DNA of 36,924 nt from Ardenticatenaceae bacterium. GTDB lineage: Bacteria; Chloroflexota; Anaerolineae; Promineifilales; Promineifilaceae. The notes below the pieces were generated by a model. That model ran no database searches. It saw only the letters and a list, made by a program, of their open reading frames with translations, and was not told the DNA's origin. The stretch covers positions 1 to 36,924 of the forward strand of contig JACKBV010000038.1 of the NCBI GenBank assembly GCA_020634315.1, written 5' to 3'. Position numbers and translations under genes: made by a program. The stretch's first letter is position 1. Each line of letters starts with the position of its first letter. Of the stretch, positions 25,780 to 33,651 are shown one piece after another.

Positions 25780-26877
25780 TTACACCAATGACGCTGTATG
25801 TTCTCTTCTCAAGGCCATCATCAACTGCATCATAAAGCGCAAATTGTGCAGCGTTGCCAACCGTTGATACAGCGTGTCGCCAACTTTGTAGAGATGATGC
25901 ATGTAGCCTAGTGTGTAATGCTGGCACGCCGGGCAGTCGCAAAACTCAGAGATGGGGGCGTTGCGCTTGATGTGTTTGTCATCTTTGATGTAGATGTAAC
26001 GGAAGAAGTCGCCGCTTAAGCGGCTCTGTGTCGGATCAACGGTGAAGGTGTATAAACGGCCGTGTCGTGCATCCCGTGTTGGCATTGTGCTGTCAAACAA
26101 CTCATATCCCATGGCCGCACACGCGGCCACATTTGCCGGATGCCCCACACCCAACGCATGCACCGTGAACTGCGGTGGAATTAACTCGCGCACCAGCCCC
26201 ACCATTTCCGTCAGCAAATTCCCCTCTGCATCTAGCGGCCAACCGCCGTACCCATACCCATCAAAGCCGATTTCCAGCAATTGTTCGGCGCATTGGCGGC
26301 GCAGTTCTGGCGCACCGCCACCTTGCACCACCGCCACCAATTTCGGCATTTCATGTGCGGCTAACCGTTTTTGTGTGGTCAGCTTCGTAAATTCCAGCTT
26401 GCAGCGGCGTGCCCAGGCGACTGTGCGCTGCACCGACTGCACCTGTTCTGCGTGCGGCGCATCCACATGCGTGCAATCATCAAAGCAAATGACCACATCC
26501 GCGCCATAGCTCATTTGCAGCTGTACGCTCTTTTCCGGTGTCAGGTTAAATTTGTGTTCCTCAATGCGAAACGTCGCGCCTTTGTCTGTAATGGAGCCGC
26601 TTTTGGAATTTTGGCGCAGCAGCGAGTACACTTGGAAGCCGCCGGAGTCGGTGAATATCGGCCCATTCCAGCCCGCCATATGGTGTAAACCGCCAAGCGC
26701 CTGGATGGTTGATGACCCCGGTTTTTGCATTAAGTGATAGGCATTCATCTGCACGGCTTGAATGCCACAAGCGCGTAAATCCTGCGCATCGACGCCGCGC
26801 ACAACGCCTTGTGTGCCATCTGGCAAAAAGGCAGGCAGTTGAATGGAACCATGTGGTAATTGAAGAATCTGGTTCAT
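25780..26877 (-). CDS. tgt: tRNA-guanine transglycosylase (queuosine pathway)
   Basis: A 365-residue TIM-barrel enzyme. Visible motifs are QMNAYHLMQKPG, FTDSGGFQVYSLL (substrate-binding Asp), the VVQGGG loop, the nucleophile region ELFDSTMPTRDARHG, and a C-terminal zinc site CDCPACQHYTLGYMHHL. Tgt exchanges G34 of GUN-anticodon tRNAs for preQ1 in bacteria. Several positions differ from typical bacterial Tgt (for example CFDDCTHVDAPHA where MAFDEC is usual, and TMPTRDARHG rather than VMPTRNARNG), so substrate preference could differ. It is 30 nt upstream of the 16S rRNA methyltransferase gene and divergent from an RsmF-like gene. Confidence 0.9.
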   Translation of the reverse strand: MNQILQLPHGSIQLPAFLPDGTQGVVRGVDAQDLRACGIQAVQMNAYHLMQKPGSSTIQALGGLHHMAGWNGPIFTDSGGFQVYSLLRQNSKSGSITDKGATFRIEEHKFNLTPEKSVQLQMSYGADVVICFDDCTHVDAPHAEQVQSVQRTVAWARRCKLEFTKLTTQKRLAAHEMPKLVAVVQGGGAPELRRQCAEQLLEIGFDGYGYGGWPLDAEGNLLTEMVGLVRELIPPQFTVHALGVGHPANVAACAAMGYELFDSTMPTRDARHGRLYTFTVDPTQSRLSGDFFRYIYIKDDKHIKRNAPISEFCDCPACQHYTLGYMHHLYKVGDTLYQRLATLHNLRFMMQLMMALRREHTASLV

Positions 26878-26880
26878 TTT

Positions 26881-26955
26881 CGTAATCCGTCATTGAGTAA
26901 TCTGTAATCGGTTCCGTCAGTGTATGGGTTACGGTTCACAGACTACGGTATGCTG
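26881..26955. repeat. Degenerate 7-nt tandem repeats between divergent genes
   Basis: The spacer between tgt and the RsmF-like gene reads in steps of seven: CGTAATC CGTCATT GAGTAAT CTGTAAT CGGTTCC, and later GGGTTAC GGTTCAC AGACTAC GGTATGC. No conventional -35/-10 pair or ribosome binding site was identified in it. Confidence 0.4.
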
Positions 26956-28349
26956 CAAAACCCGCCACCCCCTGAATTTTTGCAAAAAATGCGCCACTTG
27001 TTGGGCGCAGACTATGACGCCTTTGCTGCCAGTTATGAACAGGAAGCGCAGGTTGGGCTGCGGGTGAATACGCTTAAAGTGAATGCGGCTGATTTTAACA
27101 GCATTGCCCCGTTTGCGCTTACGCCGGTTGGCGCTTACGAGCCGTCTGGATTTCGCGTGACCGATGACAGCCAACCCGGACGACACCCATATCATGCTGC
27201 GGGATTGTATTACATGCAGGAGCCGTCGGCGATGGCGGTGGCGGCGCTGCTTGACCCGCAGCCGGGGGAATGGGTGCTTGATTTGGCGGCGGCTCCCGGC
27301 GGCAAAGCGACGCATCTCATTGCGCGGATGGGGGATGAGGGGCTGCTGGTCGCCAATGATGTGGATCGTGCCCGTGCGCGTGACCTGGCTGAAAACCTGG
27401 AACGTTGGGGGGCGCGTAATGTGCTGATCACCAACAATACGCCGGAGCAGTTGGCGGCGCATTTTGGGGCGGTGTTTGACCGGGTGTTGGTGGATGCGCC
27501 TTGTTCGGGCGAGGGGATGTTTCGCAAGCAGGGGGGCTTTGCCTGGAGTGAAACGATGGTGTTGGCTTGTGCGCGGCGACAAACGGCGATTTTGGAAACG
27601 GCCGTTTCCCTTCTCCGTCCTGGGGGTGTGCTTGCCTACGCCACCTGCACCTTTGCCCCGGAAGAAGATGAGGGCGTAATCGGCCGTTTCCTGGCGCAGC
27701 ATCCTGATTTTACGCTCGTGAATCCGCCGCGCTTTGCGGGCTTTGCGCCCGGCCGGCCTGAGTGGCTGCCCGCCGATGTGCATTTGCCCACAGCCGCACA
27801 ACTGGCAAACACGCTCCGTTTTTGGCCGCACCTGTTTGCCGGAGAGGGGCATTTTGTGGCGCTGCTGCGGAAAGCTGGCAATGTGGAAAATGCGGTTCCC
27901 TTTGCCAAATTGAACCAATTGTCACGACCGACTCGCGCCGACTGGCAGTTGTGGCGCGAGTTTGCCCATGACACGCTGCGGCTTGATTTTGATGAGGCGC
28001 GTATTGGGGTGGTGAACGGCCGTTTTCTGCACCTGTTCCCTCCGTCTGCTCCCCTGACACAACTGGGCTGTATGTGCTGCGCCACGGCTTGCCTCTGGCG
28101 GAGCTGCGCAAAAATCACCTCAAGCCGGATCATGCGTTGGCGCTGTCGTTAACGGCCGTTGCTGTTCAGCAGCACGTCGATTTTTCCCCCGCTGACCCGC
28201 AGCTCGCTGCCTATCTCAATGGGCAAACAATCCCCAGTCCAGGCATAAATGGCTGGGTGTTAGTCACGGTAGATGGCTTTGGGCTGGGTTGGGGCAAACG
28301 GGTCAATGGTGTGCTCAAAAATCATTACCCACGAGGGCTGCGTCGGTAA
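26950..28349 (+). CDS. RsmF/NSUN-type RNA cytosine-5 methyltransferase, frameshifted
   Basis: Start at MLQNPPPPEFLQKM (26950). Motifs in order: GLRVNTLK, YMQEPSAMAVAALLDPQPGE, SAM motif I VLDLAAAPGGKATHLIA, the catalytic cysteines in LVDAPCSGEGMFRK (PCSGEG) and ATCTFAPEEDEG (TCTF), which identify bacterial m5C rRNA methylases of the NOL1/NOP2/Sun family (RsmF/YebU or a Gram-positive homologue). At the CCCC run 28051-28054 the frame breaks; adding one C continues GLYVLRHGLPLAELRKNHLK, the RsmF C-terminal PUA-like domain, to the stop at 28349. The corrected protein has about 466 residues. Divergent from tgt, so three RNA modification genes lie together. Confidence 0.87.
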
Positions 28350-28359
28350 AATCTGGAAG

Positions 28360-28620
28360 TCAAGCCTCGCGGAGGCTATCAATGAAACTCGTAGGTCGGA
28401 TTGCCAATCCGACTTACGAGGAGATTTCACCGGCTGTCGCCGACCGCCACAAATGAAAACCCAACCTCCCGGAGGTTATCAATGGCAGGCTCGTCGCATG
28501 AGACGAACCTCCGGGAGGCTATTTTGAGAGGAGACGACACCAATTGTCGTTGCCCCATGAATGAAAATCGTAGGTCGGATTGCCAATCCGACTATCGGAT
28601 TAACAATCCGACTTACGAAG
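28360..28620. repeat. Intergenic cluster of palindromic repeats
   Basis: Two kinds of element alternate in the 280-nt gap. Type A is an imperfect inverted repeat CGTAGGTCGGATTG-CCAATCCGAC-TTACG at 28390-28418 and, extended by ATCGGATTAACAATCCGAC, at 28569-28617. Type B is a short palindrome in CCTCSSGGAGG form at 28365-28375, 28465-28475 and 28508-28518, the last two flanking ATCAATGGCAGGCTCGTCGC. Several elements are preceded by AATGAAA. A type B relative occurs at 33515-33567. No coding frame or transposase is present; the units could form stable RNA hairpins ahead of the HAD gene. Confidence 0.7.
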
Positions 28621-28629
28621 GAGCCGGAC

Positions 28630-29100
28630 ATGATTACTGTTGAGATTCCCGGATACAAACGGTTGCAATTAAACCATCTGGTGTTGGACTATAACGGCAC
28701 GTTGGCTGTCGATGGCCTGCTGCTTCCCCACGTGGCGACCACGTTGAATACACTGGCTGAGCAAGTGCAAGTCCATGTGCTGACGGCGGATACCTTTGGC
28801 ACGGCACGGGCCGCTTTGGCCGATGTGCGTTGTGAACTGGGCGTTTTGCCGTTGCAAGCGCAAGATGCGGCTAAGCGAGATTATGTGTTGGCGTTGGGAG
28901 CGGCGGCGTGTGTGGCGGTGGGGAACGGCCGTAACGATGCCCTGATGCTTCAAGCTGCCGCGCTCGGTATCGCCGTGCTGCAAGCGGAGGGAACGGCCGT
29001 TGTCACCCTCACCGCGGCCGATGTCGTCACCCCCACCATTCTCGATGCCCTCGCGCTGCTTACAGAACCGCGCCGCCTGATTGCCACGCTGCGTGCCTGA
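28630..29100 (+). CDS. HAD-family protein, soluble P-type-ATPase-like
   Basis: A 156-residue protein starting at ATG 28630 with AAGGAG 7 nt upstream; the longer frame from 28561 runs through the repeats. HAD motif I is LDYNGTLA (Asp nucleophile, but the second Asp is Asn), motif II is in VLTADTFG (Thr), and motif IV is GNGRNDALMLQAA. The DxNGT form and compact size match the COG4087-type soluble relatives of P-type ATPase P-domains. It may be a phosphatase or a regulator of transport; loss of the second acidic residue would weaken phosphohydrolysis. It converges with the hydrolase gene with 1 nt between stops. Confidence 0.8.
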   Translation: MITVEIPGYKRLQLNHLVLDYNGTLAVDGLLLPHVATTLNTLAEQVQVHVLTADTFGTARAALADVRCELGVLPLQAQDAAKRDYVLALGAAACVAVGNGRNDALMLQAAALGIAVLQAEGTAVVTLTAADVVTPTILDALALLTEPRRLIATLRA

Positions 29101-29101
29101 A

Positions 29102-30004
29102 TCAGGCGAAACAGCGCTGCACAAAATCGCCGACGCGTTCCAAGGCTTCAAACGCTTCGGGCACAAAGGCGGCAAAGCCCTGCCAGCCGTGAATCATCTC
29201 TGTCCAGGTGTCCAGCGTCACCGCTACACCGGCGGCCTGTGCTTGGGCGGCCAGGCGTGTGGCGTCATCCAGCAGTAATTCGGCCGTGCCCACCTGAATA
29301 AAGAGCGGTGGCAGACCGCTTAAATCGGCATACAACGGAGAGGCAAGGGGGGTAGTTGGGTCAGCGCCGTCCAGATAGGCAGCGGCAAATTCCGTTAATT
29401 GGGCGGGTGTCAATACCGGATCGGCCGTTGCGTTGCTGTGCAGGGAATCGCCAGTCAGTGCCAAATCGAACCAGGGTGAGAGAGCGAACGCCGCCGCCGG
29501 TAGTAGCTCGCCAGCGGCACGCAATGTGAGCATCGTCGCCAGTGCCAGTCCACCTCCGGCAGAGTCGCCGCCTATGATGATGTGTGCCGGGTCTATGCCG
29601 CTTTGTTGCAGCCAATGGTAAACGGCCGTTCCATCTTCCACTGCTGCCGGGAAAGGATTTTCGGGAGCCAGGCGATAATCCGCCAGCAGCACGCGTGCCC
29701 CGGAAACGGCCGATAAGCGGCAAGCCAGATCGCGGTGGGTGAGCAGTGAACCTTGCACATAACCGCCGCCGTGAAAATAAAGGATCACTTTATCATCGGC
29801 GGCGCTGGCTGCGGCTAACAGCAGCGCCGCAATCTTGCCTGCCGGGCCGGGAATGGATATTTGCTCACTGTAAACGCCATCCAGCAGCGGCGTTTGTGCG
29901 GCCAACGCATCGGCGGCGGCGCGGCGGTCTGCCAGAGGAATACCCGGCGGCGTCGGGTTTGCACGCAGCAAATGAACAACAGCTTGAAATTGTAAACTGG
30001 TCAA
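29102..30004 (-). CDS. Alpha/beta hydrolase, HSL family
   Basis: A 300-residue protein. The only in-frame start is a TTG at 30004, as a stop lies five codons upstream. HSL-family motifs are ILYFHGGGYVQGS (oxyanion hole HGGGY, residues 78-82), LADYRLAPENPFPA, nucleophile elbow GGDSAGG with Ser148, and a C-terminal His within MIHGWQGF. It should hydrolyse short acyl esters or lactones in the cytosol. No signal peptide. Contains one ACGGCCGT copy. The natural substrate is unknown. Confidence 0.88.
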   Translation of the reverse strand: MTSLQFQAVVHLLRANPTPPGIPLADRRAAADALAAQTPLLDGVYSEQISIPGPAGKIAALLLAAASAADDKVILYFHGGGYVQGSLLTHRDLACRLSAVSGARVLLADYRLAPENPFPAAVEDGTAVYHWLQQSGIDPAHIIIGGDSAGGGLALATMLTLRAAGELLPAAAFALSPWFDLALTGDSLHSNATADPVLTPAQLTEFAAAYLDGADPTTPLASPLYADLSGLPPLFIQVGTAELLLDDATRLAAQAQAAGVAVTLDTWTEMIHGWQGFAAFVPEAFEALERVGDFVQRCFA

Positions 30005-30075
30005 TGTTATGTCCTATGTTTATGCCATGTCGCACAGCCTGCTAACATGGCATGTAATGTGCTCCCAGTCCCACT

Positions 30076-31341
30076 TTACTTTTCTGCGGCCAATGCAGCC
30101 AGCGCGGTCAGCGCGGCCAAAACTGCGTCTACTTCTGCTGGCGTGTTGTAATGACAAAAGCCGATCCGCACCAGTCCGCCTTTGTCCAACAGGCCCAACC
30201 GTTCCATGACGGCCACGGCATAATAATGCCCATGCCAGACGAAGATGCCTTGTTTGCCCAGATGCGTGGCAACTTCCTCTGGCGTATAACCCGCCAAACT
30301 GACGGCAAAGGTGGGCGTGCGCTGCGCCAGGTTTTCGATGTCGGTGATGCCATAGACTTTCAGGCCGGGAACGGCCGTTGCCCCTCGCAAAAACCGCTCA
30401 CTCAACGACATTTCATACGCCTGAATGCGGGCCATTGCCTGCACTAACCGCTGCCGTCGTGTGCCGCCTTCCTCGCCAATGTCGGCGAGATAATCAATCG
30501 CTGCCGTGACTCCGGCCAGACTCTCAAAACTTTGCGTGCCCGTTTCCCATTTCCCGGCAGGCTTGTCTGGCGCAGGGCGCACTTTGTATGCTGTCAACGC
30601 ATCCAGCAGTTCATATTTGCCATACAATGCCCCCACATGCCCACCAAAGAATTTGTAAACAGAGGCGACCAGGAAATCGCAGTCAAGCGCCTGCACATCA
30701 ATCAAACCATGCGGCGCATAATGAACGGAGTCCACATAGACCCATGCGCCGACGGCGTGCGCCATTTTTATCACATGTTGGATGTCGCTGATGCTGCCTA
30801 CCGCATTGGAGGCAAAGGTGACGGCGACCAGGCGCGTGCGCTCGTTGAGCAGCGCTGGCAGCATGTCCAGCCGCAGGGTGCAATCTGTCGGATCGCAGTC
30901 CAGCCAATGCACGGTCACGCCTTTGTCGGCGGCGGCTAACAGCCAGGGGGAGATGTTGGCATCGTGGTCGAGCCGGGTGAGGATGATTTCATCGCCGGAC
31001 TGCCAGGTGCGGGCAATGGCGCGGCTGATGGCAAAGGTGAGGCTGGTCATGTTTTGCCCAAAGACAATTTCCTCTGGATTGCGGGCATTGTACAGGTCGG
31101 CGATGGCGGCGCGTGCGGCGTCGGTGATGGCGTCGCTGCGTTCGCTGGTGATGAAGGGGCCACCATGATTGCTGATGCCCAGGCTGAGTGCCTGGCTAAT
31201 GGCGTCAATGACGCGCTGCGGGACTTGTGTGCCGCCGGGGCCGTCGAGATAAACGGCCGTTTTGCCATTCACTTGTTGCTGCAACGCCGGAAATTGGGCG
31301 CGCAGTGGATCAGGGTTGAGGGAAGGGGTTATTGTGGACAT
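30076..31341 (-). CDS. Cysteine-desulfurase-like PLP enzyme (class V aminotransferase)
   Basis: A 421-residue protein with the class V fold: YLDGPGGTQVPQ, SNHGGPF, ASNAVGSISDI, VDSVHYAPHG (Asp204 and His207 contacting the PLP ring) and the Schiff-base lysine K230 in SVYKFFGGHVG. The GGPF and YKFFGGH features match the NifS-like group often annotated 'cysteine desulfurase-like protein' rather than IscS/SufS, which have a mobile active-site Cys loop; none of that form is evident. It could mobilise sulfur or act as an aminotransferase/epimerase. TATAAT ends 6 nt before the ATG (see 31348), so it is probably leaderless. Confidence 0.82.
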   Translation of the reverse strand: MSTITPSLNPDPLRAQFPALQQQVNGKTAVYLDGPGGTQVPQRVIDAISQALSLGISNHGGPFITSERSDAITDAARAAIADLYNARNPEEIVFGQNMTSLTFAISRAIARTWQSGDEIILTRLDHDANISPWLLAAADKGVTVHWLDCDPTDCTLRLDMLPALLNERTRLVAVTFASNAVGSISDIQHVIKMAHAVGAWVYVDSVHYAPHGLIDVQALDCDFLVASVYKFFGGHVGALYGKYELLDALTAYKVRPAPDKPAGKWETGTQSFESLAGVTAAIDYLADIGEEGGTRRQRLVQAMARIQAYEMSLSERFLRGATAVPGLKVYGITDIENLAQRTPTFAVSLAGYTPEEVATHLGKQGIFVWHGHYYAVAVMERLGLLDKGGLVRIGFCHYNTPAEVDAVLAALTALAALAAEK

Positions 31342-31347
31342 GTCTCC

Positions 31348-31353
31348 ATTATA
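31348..31353 (-). promoter_or_regulatory. -10 box of a leaderless promoter
   Basis: Minus-strand TATAAT (31353-31348) is separated from the ATG at 31341 by the six bases GGAGAC. No strong -35 was identified. Confidence 0.5.
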
Positions 31354-31563
31354 ACTTGTGCTATTTTGTCGGGCGATGTTCCCGATGAGATTGCCTTTTC
31401 CGCGATAACCGGCTGCCGTTGACAGGTGAGAAATCCCTCATAATTGTGGGGAATTGTATCTTGGTGTTGACGCGTTGCGTCATGTGGGTAAAATTAAATA
31501 GACATGGCGTTGACCACATATCGTTTACCTGATCAGACCAAATTCCAACCACATATGATCTGC

Positions 31564-31592
31564 TTTACCAGACCTGATCCACTTACTATAAT
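31564..31592 (+). promoter_or_regulatory. Sigma-70-like promoter for the PRC-barrel gene
   Basis: TTTACC (31564-31569), 17 nt, TATAAT (31587-31592), giving a leader of about 55 nt that ends with AAGGAAG before the ATG at 31653. The rest of the 299-nt gap (31354-31652) holds only a loose repeat of TTTACC with GATC/AGACC words near 31525-31580. Confidence 0.6.
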
Positions 31593-31652
31593 GTCAGCAC
31601 CGATAAATTTTTCATTCTTGCTCATCATTGGGGAGCAAAGGAAGTGTGAAGT

Positions 31653-32189
31653 ATGCGATTAGGAAAGGACCTCACTGGCAAACAAATCATCTCTATTACA
31701 GACGGCCGTTTCCTCGGCAACGTCAAAGACATCTACGTAAATCAAGACCTCTACTGGATGACCGGCATCTATGTGGGCAGCGAAGGCTTGCTCAAGCGCA
31801 AACATTTGCTGATTCCGCGCGAACAGGTTGCCGTGTTCGGCATTGACGCCATTTTGGTGAAAAATGCGGACGTCGTCGTCAGTCTGGATGAGTATGACGA
31901 AGCGGAAAGCTGGCTGCGCCTGGACAAGCTGCGCGGACGTGACGTAGACACGCCCGGCGGCACCAAAGTAGGCAGCATCGGCGACATCATTGTGGGCACA
32001 GAGGGGCACATTACCGGTTTTACACTGGGTAAGGTGTATGTCGAAGGCCCCATTGCCGAGAAAGCGACCATTCCGCGCGAAGGTTTGATTGACACCGGGG
32101 CAGTCGATGGCGTGATGACCATTGACCTGCCCAAAGTGGAAGCCCTTTATAAACAACCCGACAAGGCCGCCGAGTCGGAAGATGCGTAA
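31653..32189 (+). CDS. Protein with two PRC-barrel domains
   Basis: A 178-residue protein with two PRC-barrel folds: residues about 3-75 (GKQIISITDGRFLGNVKDIY, PREQVAVFG) and about 92-160 (GRDVDTPGGTKVGSIGDIIV, IPREGLIDTG), each with the G-x-x-(V/I)-G-x-(V/I)-x-D-I pattern. The C-terminal 15 residues are acidic and probably disordered. PRC-barrels occur in photosynthetic reaction centre H subunits and RimM, and elsewhere act as protein- or RNA-binding adaptors. No partner is evident. A 9-bp inverted repeat follows the stop. Confidence 0.88.
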   Translation: MRLGKDLTGKQIISITDGRFLGNVKDIYVNQDLYWMTGIYVGSEGLLKRKHLLIPREQVAVFGIDAILVKNADVVVSLDEYDEAESWLRLDKLRGRDVDTPGGTKVGSIGDIIVGTEGHITGFTLGKVYVEGPIAEKATIPREGLIDTGAVDGVMTIDLPKVEALYKQPDKAAESEDA

Positions 32190-32195
32190 GTTATT

Positions 32196-32233
32196 GCGTG
32201 CTGCGCATTGTGACTATCGCAAGTGCAGCACGC
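32196..32233. repeat. Inverted repeat between PRC-barrel and acyl-CoA dehydrogenase genes
   Basis: GCGTGCTGC (32196-32204) and GCAGCACGC (32225-32233), 20-nt loop, no U-tract. It could be a Rho-assisted terminator hairpin or an operator upstream of the acyl-CoA dehydrogenase at 32276. Confidence 0.55.
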
Positions 32234-32275
32234 CCACAAAATCCCAAAGAACCGGATAAAGGAGAAGCGAATCAG

Positions 32276-33442
32276 ATGAGCATGAATGGGAGCATTAATT
32301 TTGGTTTGTCCGCAGAGCATAAGGACATTCAAGACCTGGCGCGTACATTTGCGCGCAAGGAAATTGCGCCGGTAGCCGAACATTACGACAAAAGCCATGA
32401 ATATCCCTGGCCGGTTGTCAAAAAAGCGCAAGAACAGGGCTTTACCACGATGAACATCCCTGAAGAGTATGGCGGGATGGGGCTGACCATGTTTGAAGAG
32501 TGTCTGGTGAGCGAGGAGCTGGCCTGGGGCTGCTCTGGCATCAGCACGGCAATTGGCGTTAACAGCCTGGGGATGCTGCCCATTTTGATCGCGGGCAGCG
32601 ATGCGCAAAAGATGGAATATGGCAACCGCATGGCGGACGGGCAGTTGTGCGCTTATTGCGTCACGGAACCGGAAGCGGGGTCGGATGTGTCGGGGATTGC
32701 GACAACGGCCGTTAAAGAAGGCGACACCTACATCCTCAATGGTGGCAAAACCTTCATCACCGGCGCAACCAACGCTAACTTCTACACCGTGCTCGCTTAT
32801 ACCAATCCCAGCACACGCGGCACCAGAGATCGCTACAAGGGCATGAGCTTCTTCGTCGTTGAGCGCGAGTGGGAAGGGGTCAGCGTCGGCAAGCCGTTTG
32901 AGAAATTGGGACAGCACGCCTCCGACACGGCCGAAGTCATCTTCGACAATGTCAAAGTTCCCGCCAGCCATTTACTGGGCGAAGAAGGCAAAGGCTTCCT
33001 CTATGCGATGATGGTCTTTGACCACAGCCGCCCATCGGTTGCTGCGGGTGCTGTTGGCGTGGCGCAGCGTGCATTGGATGAGGCGATTAAGTATGCGCGT
33101 GAACGGCACAGCATGGGACAGCCCATCTGGCAGCATCAGGCCATCGGCCACATGGTTGCCGATATGGCAATACAGGTTGAAGCGGCACGCTTGCTGGTCT
33201 GGAAAGCTGCCTGGTCGGTAGACAGCGGCACGCGCAACACGACGGCCGCCGCCTTTGCCAAAGCGTATGCGGCGGATATGGCGATGAAGGTTTGTGTGGA
33301 TGCGGTGCAGGTCTTTGGTGGCTATGGCTACATGTCGGAATATCCGGTGGAAAAATTGATGCGCGACATCAAGATTTACCAGATTTACGAAGGCACAAGC
33401 CAGATTCAGCGCAATATCATCATGCGCGAATTGTTCCGTTAA
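32276..33442 (+). CDS. Acyl-CoA dehydrogenase
   Basis: A 388-residue enzyme beginning MSMNGSINFG; GGAG lies upstream, and the longer frame from 32198 runs through the intergenic hairpin. Motifs: AYCVTEPEAGSDVSGIATTA, FITGATNANFYTV (in the FITNA position), VPASHLLGEEGKGF, VFGGYGYMSEYPVEKLMRD and IYEGTSQIQR, with Glu372 of YEGT the predicted catalytic base, as in medium/short-chain enzymes. It forms a 2,3-enoyl-CoA and reduces ETF. It is not adjacent to etfBA and is clearly diverged from the first enzyme, so the two probably differ in chain-length or branched-chain preference. Confidence 0.93.
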   Translation: MSMNGSINFGLSAEHKDIQDLARTFARKEIAPVAEHYDKSHEYPWPVVKKAQEQGFTTMNIPEEYGGMGLTMFEECLVSEELAWGCSGISTAIGVNSLGMLPILIAGSDAQKMEYGNRMADGQLCAYCVTEPEAGSDVSGIATTAVKEGDTYILNGGKTFITGATNANFYTVLAYTNPSTRGTRDRYKGMSFFVVEREWEGVSVGKPFEKLGQHASDTAEVIFDNVKVPASHLLGEEGKGFLYAMMVFDHSRPSVAAGAVGVAQRALDEAIKYARERHSMGQPIWQHQAIGHMVADMAIQVEAARLLVWKAAWSVDSGTRNTTAAAFAKAYAADMAMKVCVDAVQVFGGYGYMSEYPVEKLMRDIKIYQIYEGTSQIQRNIIMRELFR

Positions 33443-33514
33443 GCAAAACAGGTACGAGATACAGCGTCCACTGCGTATTTTATAGAGACAACATGGGCGC
33501 TTGCCCGTCACGGT

Positions 33515-33567
33515 GAATGAAAATCAACCTCTCGCAGGTTGCCAGTGGCATGTTCACCGCATGAGAT
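33515..33567. repeat. Dispersed repeat related to the 28360-28620 cluster
   Basis: AATGAAAATC, AACCTCTCGCAGGTT and the following CAGTGGCATGTTCACCGC-ATGAGA parallel AATGAAAACC, AACCTCCCGGAGGTT and ATCAATGGCAGGCTCGTCGCATGAGA at 28452-28503. The order is conserved with scattered substitutions. Confidence 0.6.
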
Positions 33568-33573
33568 GGTCTT

Positions 33574-33626
33574 GAGATTAGAGACTGGAGATTCGAGATA
33601 ATCGATCGCCAGTCTCTAATTTTTTA
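33574..33626 (+). terminator. Long-stem hairpin with U-tract, built from 7-nt repeats
   Basis: ATTAGAGACTGG (33577-33588) pairs perfectly with CCAGTCTCTAAT (33609-33620), 20-nt loop, followed by TTTTTT. The 5' part is a run of heptads GAGATTA GAGACTG GAGATTC GAGATAA (33574-33601). The loop is long for a terminator, but position and T-run fit termination after the acyl-CoA dehydrogenase. Confidence 0.6.
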
Positions 33627-33639
33627 TTCCCCCATCCGT

Positions 33640-33645
33640 TATAAT
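33640..33645 (+). promoter_or_regulatory. -10 box of a leaderless promoter
   Basis: TATAAT ends 6 nt (TCCTCC) before the ATG of the S9 peptidase gene at 33652. No Shine-Dalgarno is present. Confidence 0.5.
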
Positions 33646-33651
33646 TCCTCC

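Noticed and set aside
26929..27918. Long minus-strand open frame (329 codons) opposite the RsmF-like gene
   Set aside because: Arg/His/Gln-rich antisense shadow of a gene with clear PCSGEG and TCTF motifs; no ribosome binding site or recognisable domain.
28360..28620. CRISPR-like array
   Set aside because: Repeats are palindromic, of two types, irregularly spaced and without unique spacers of constant length; no cas genes nearby.
32147..32971. Minus-strand open frame (274 codons) opposite the second acyl-CoA dehydrogenase
   Set aside because: Antisense shadow that also crosses the intergenic hairpin; no motifs.
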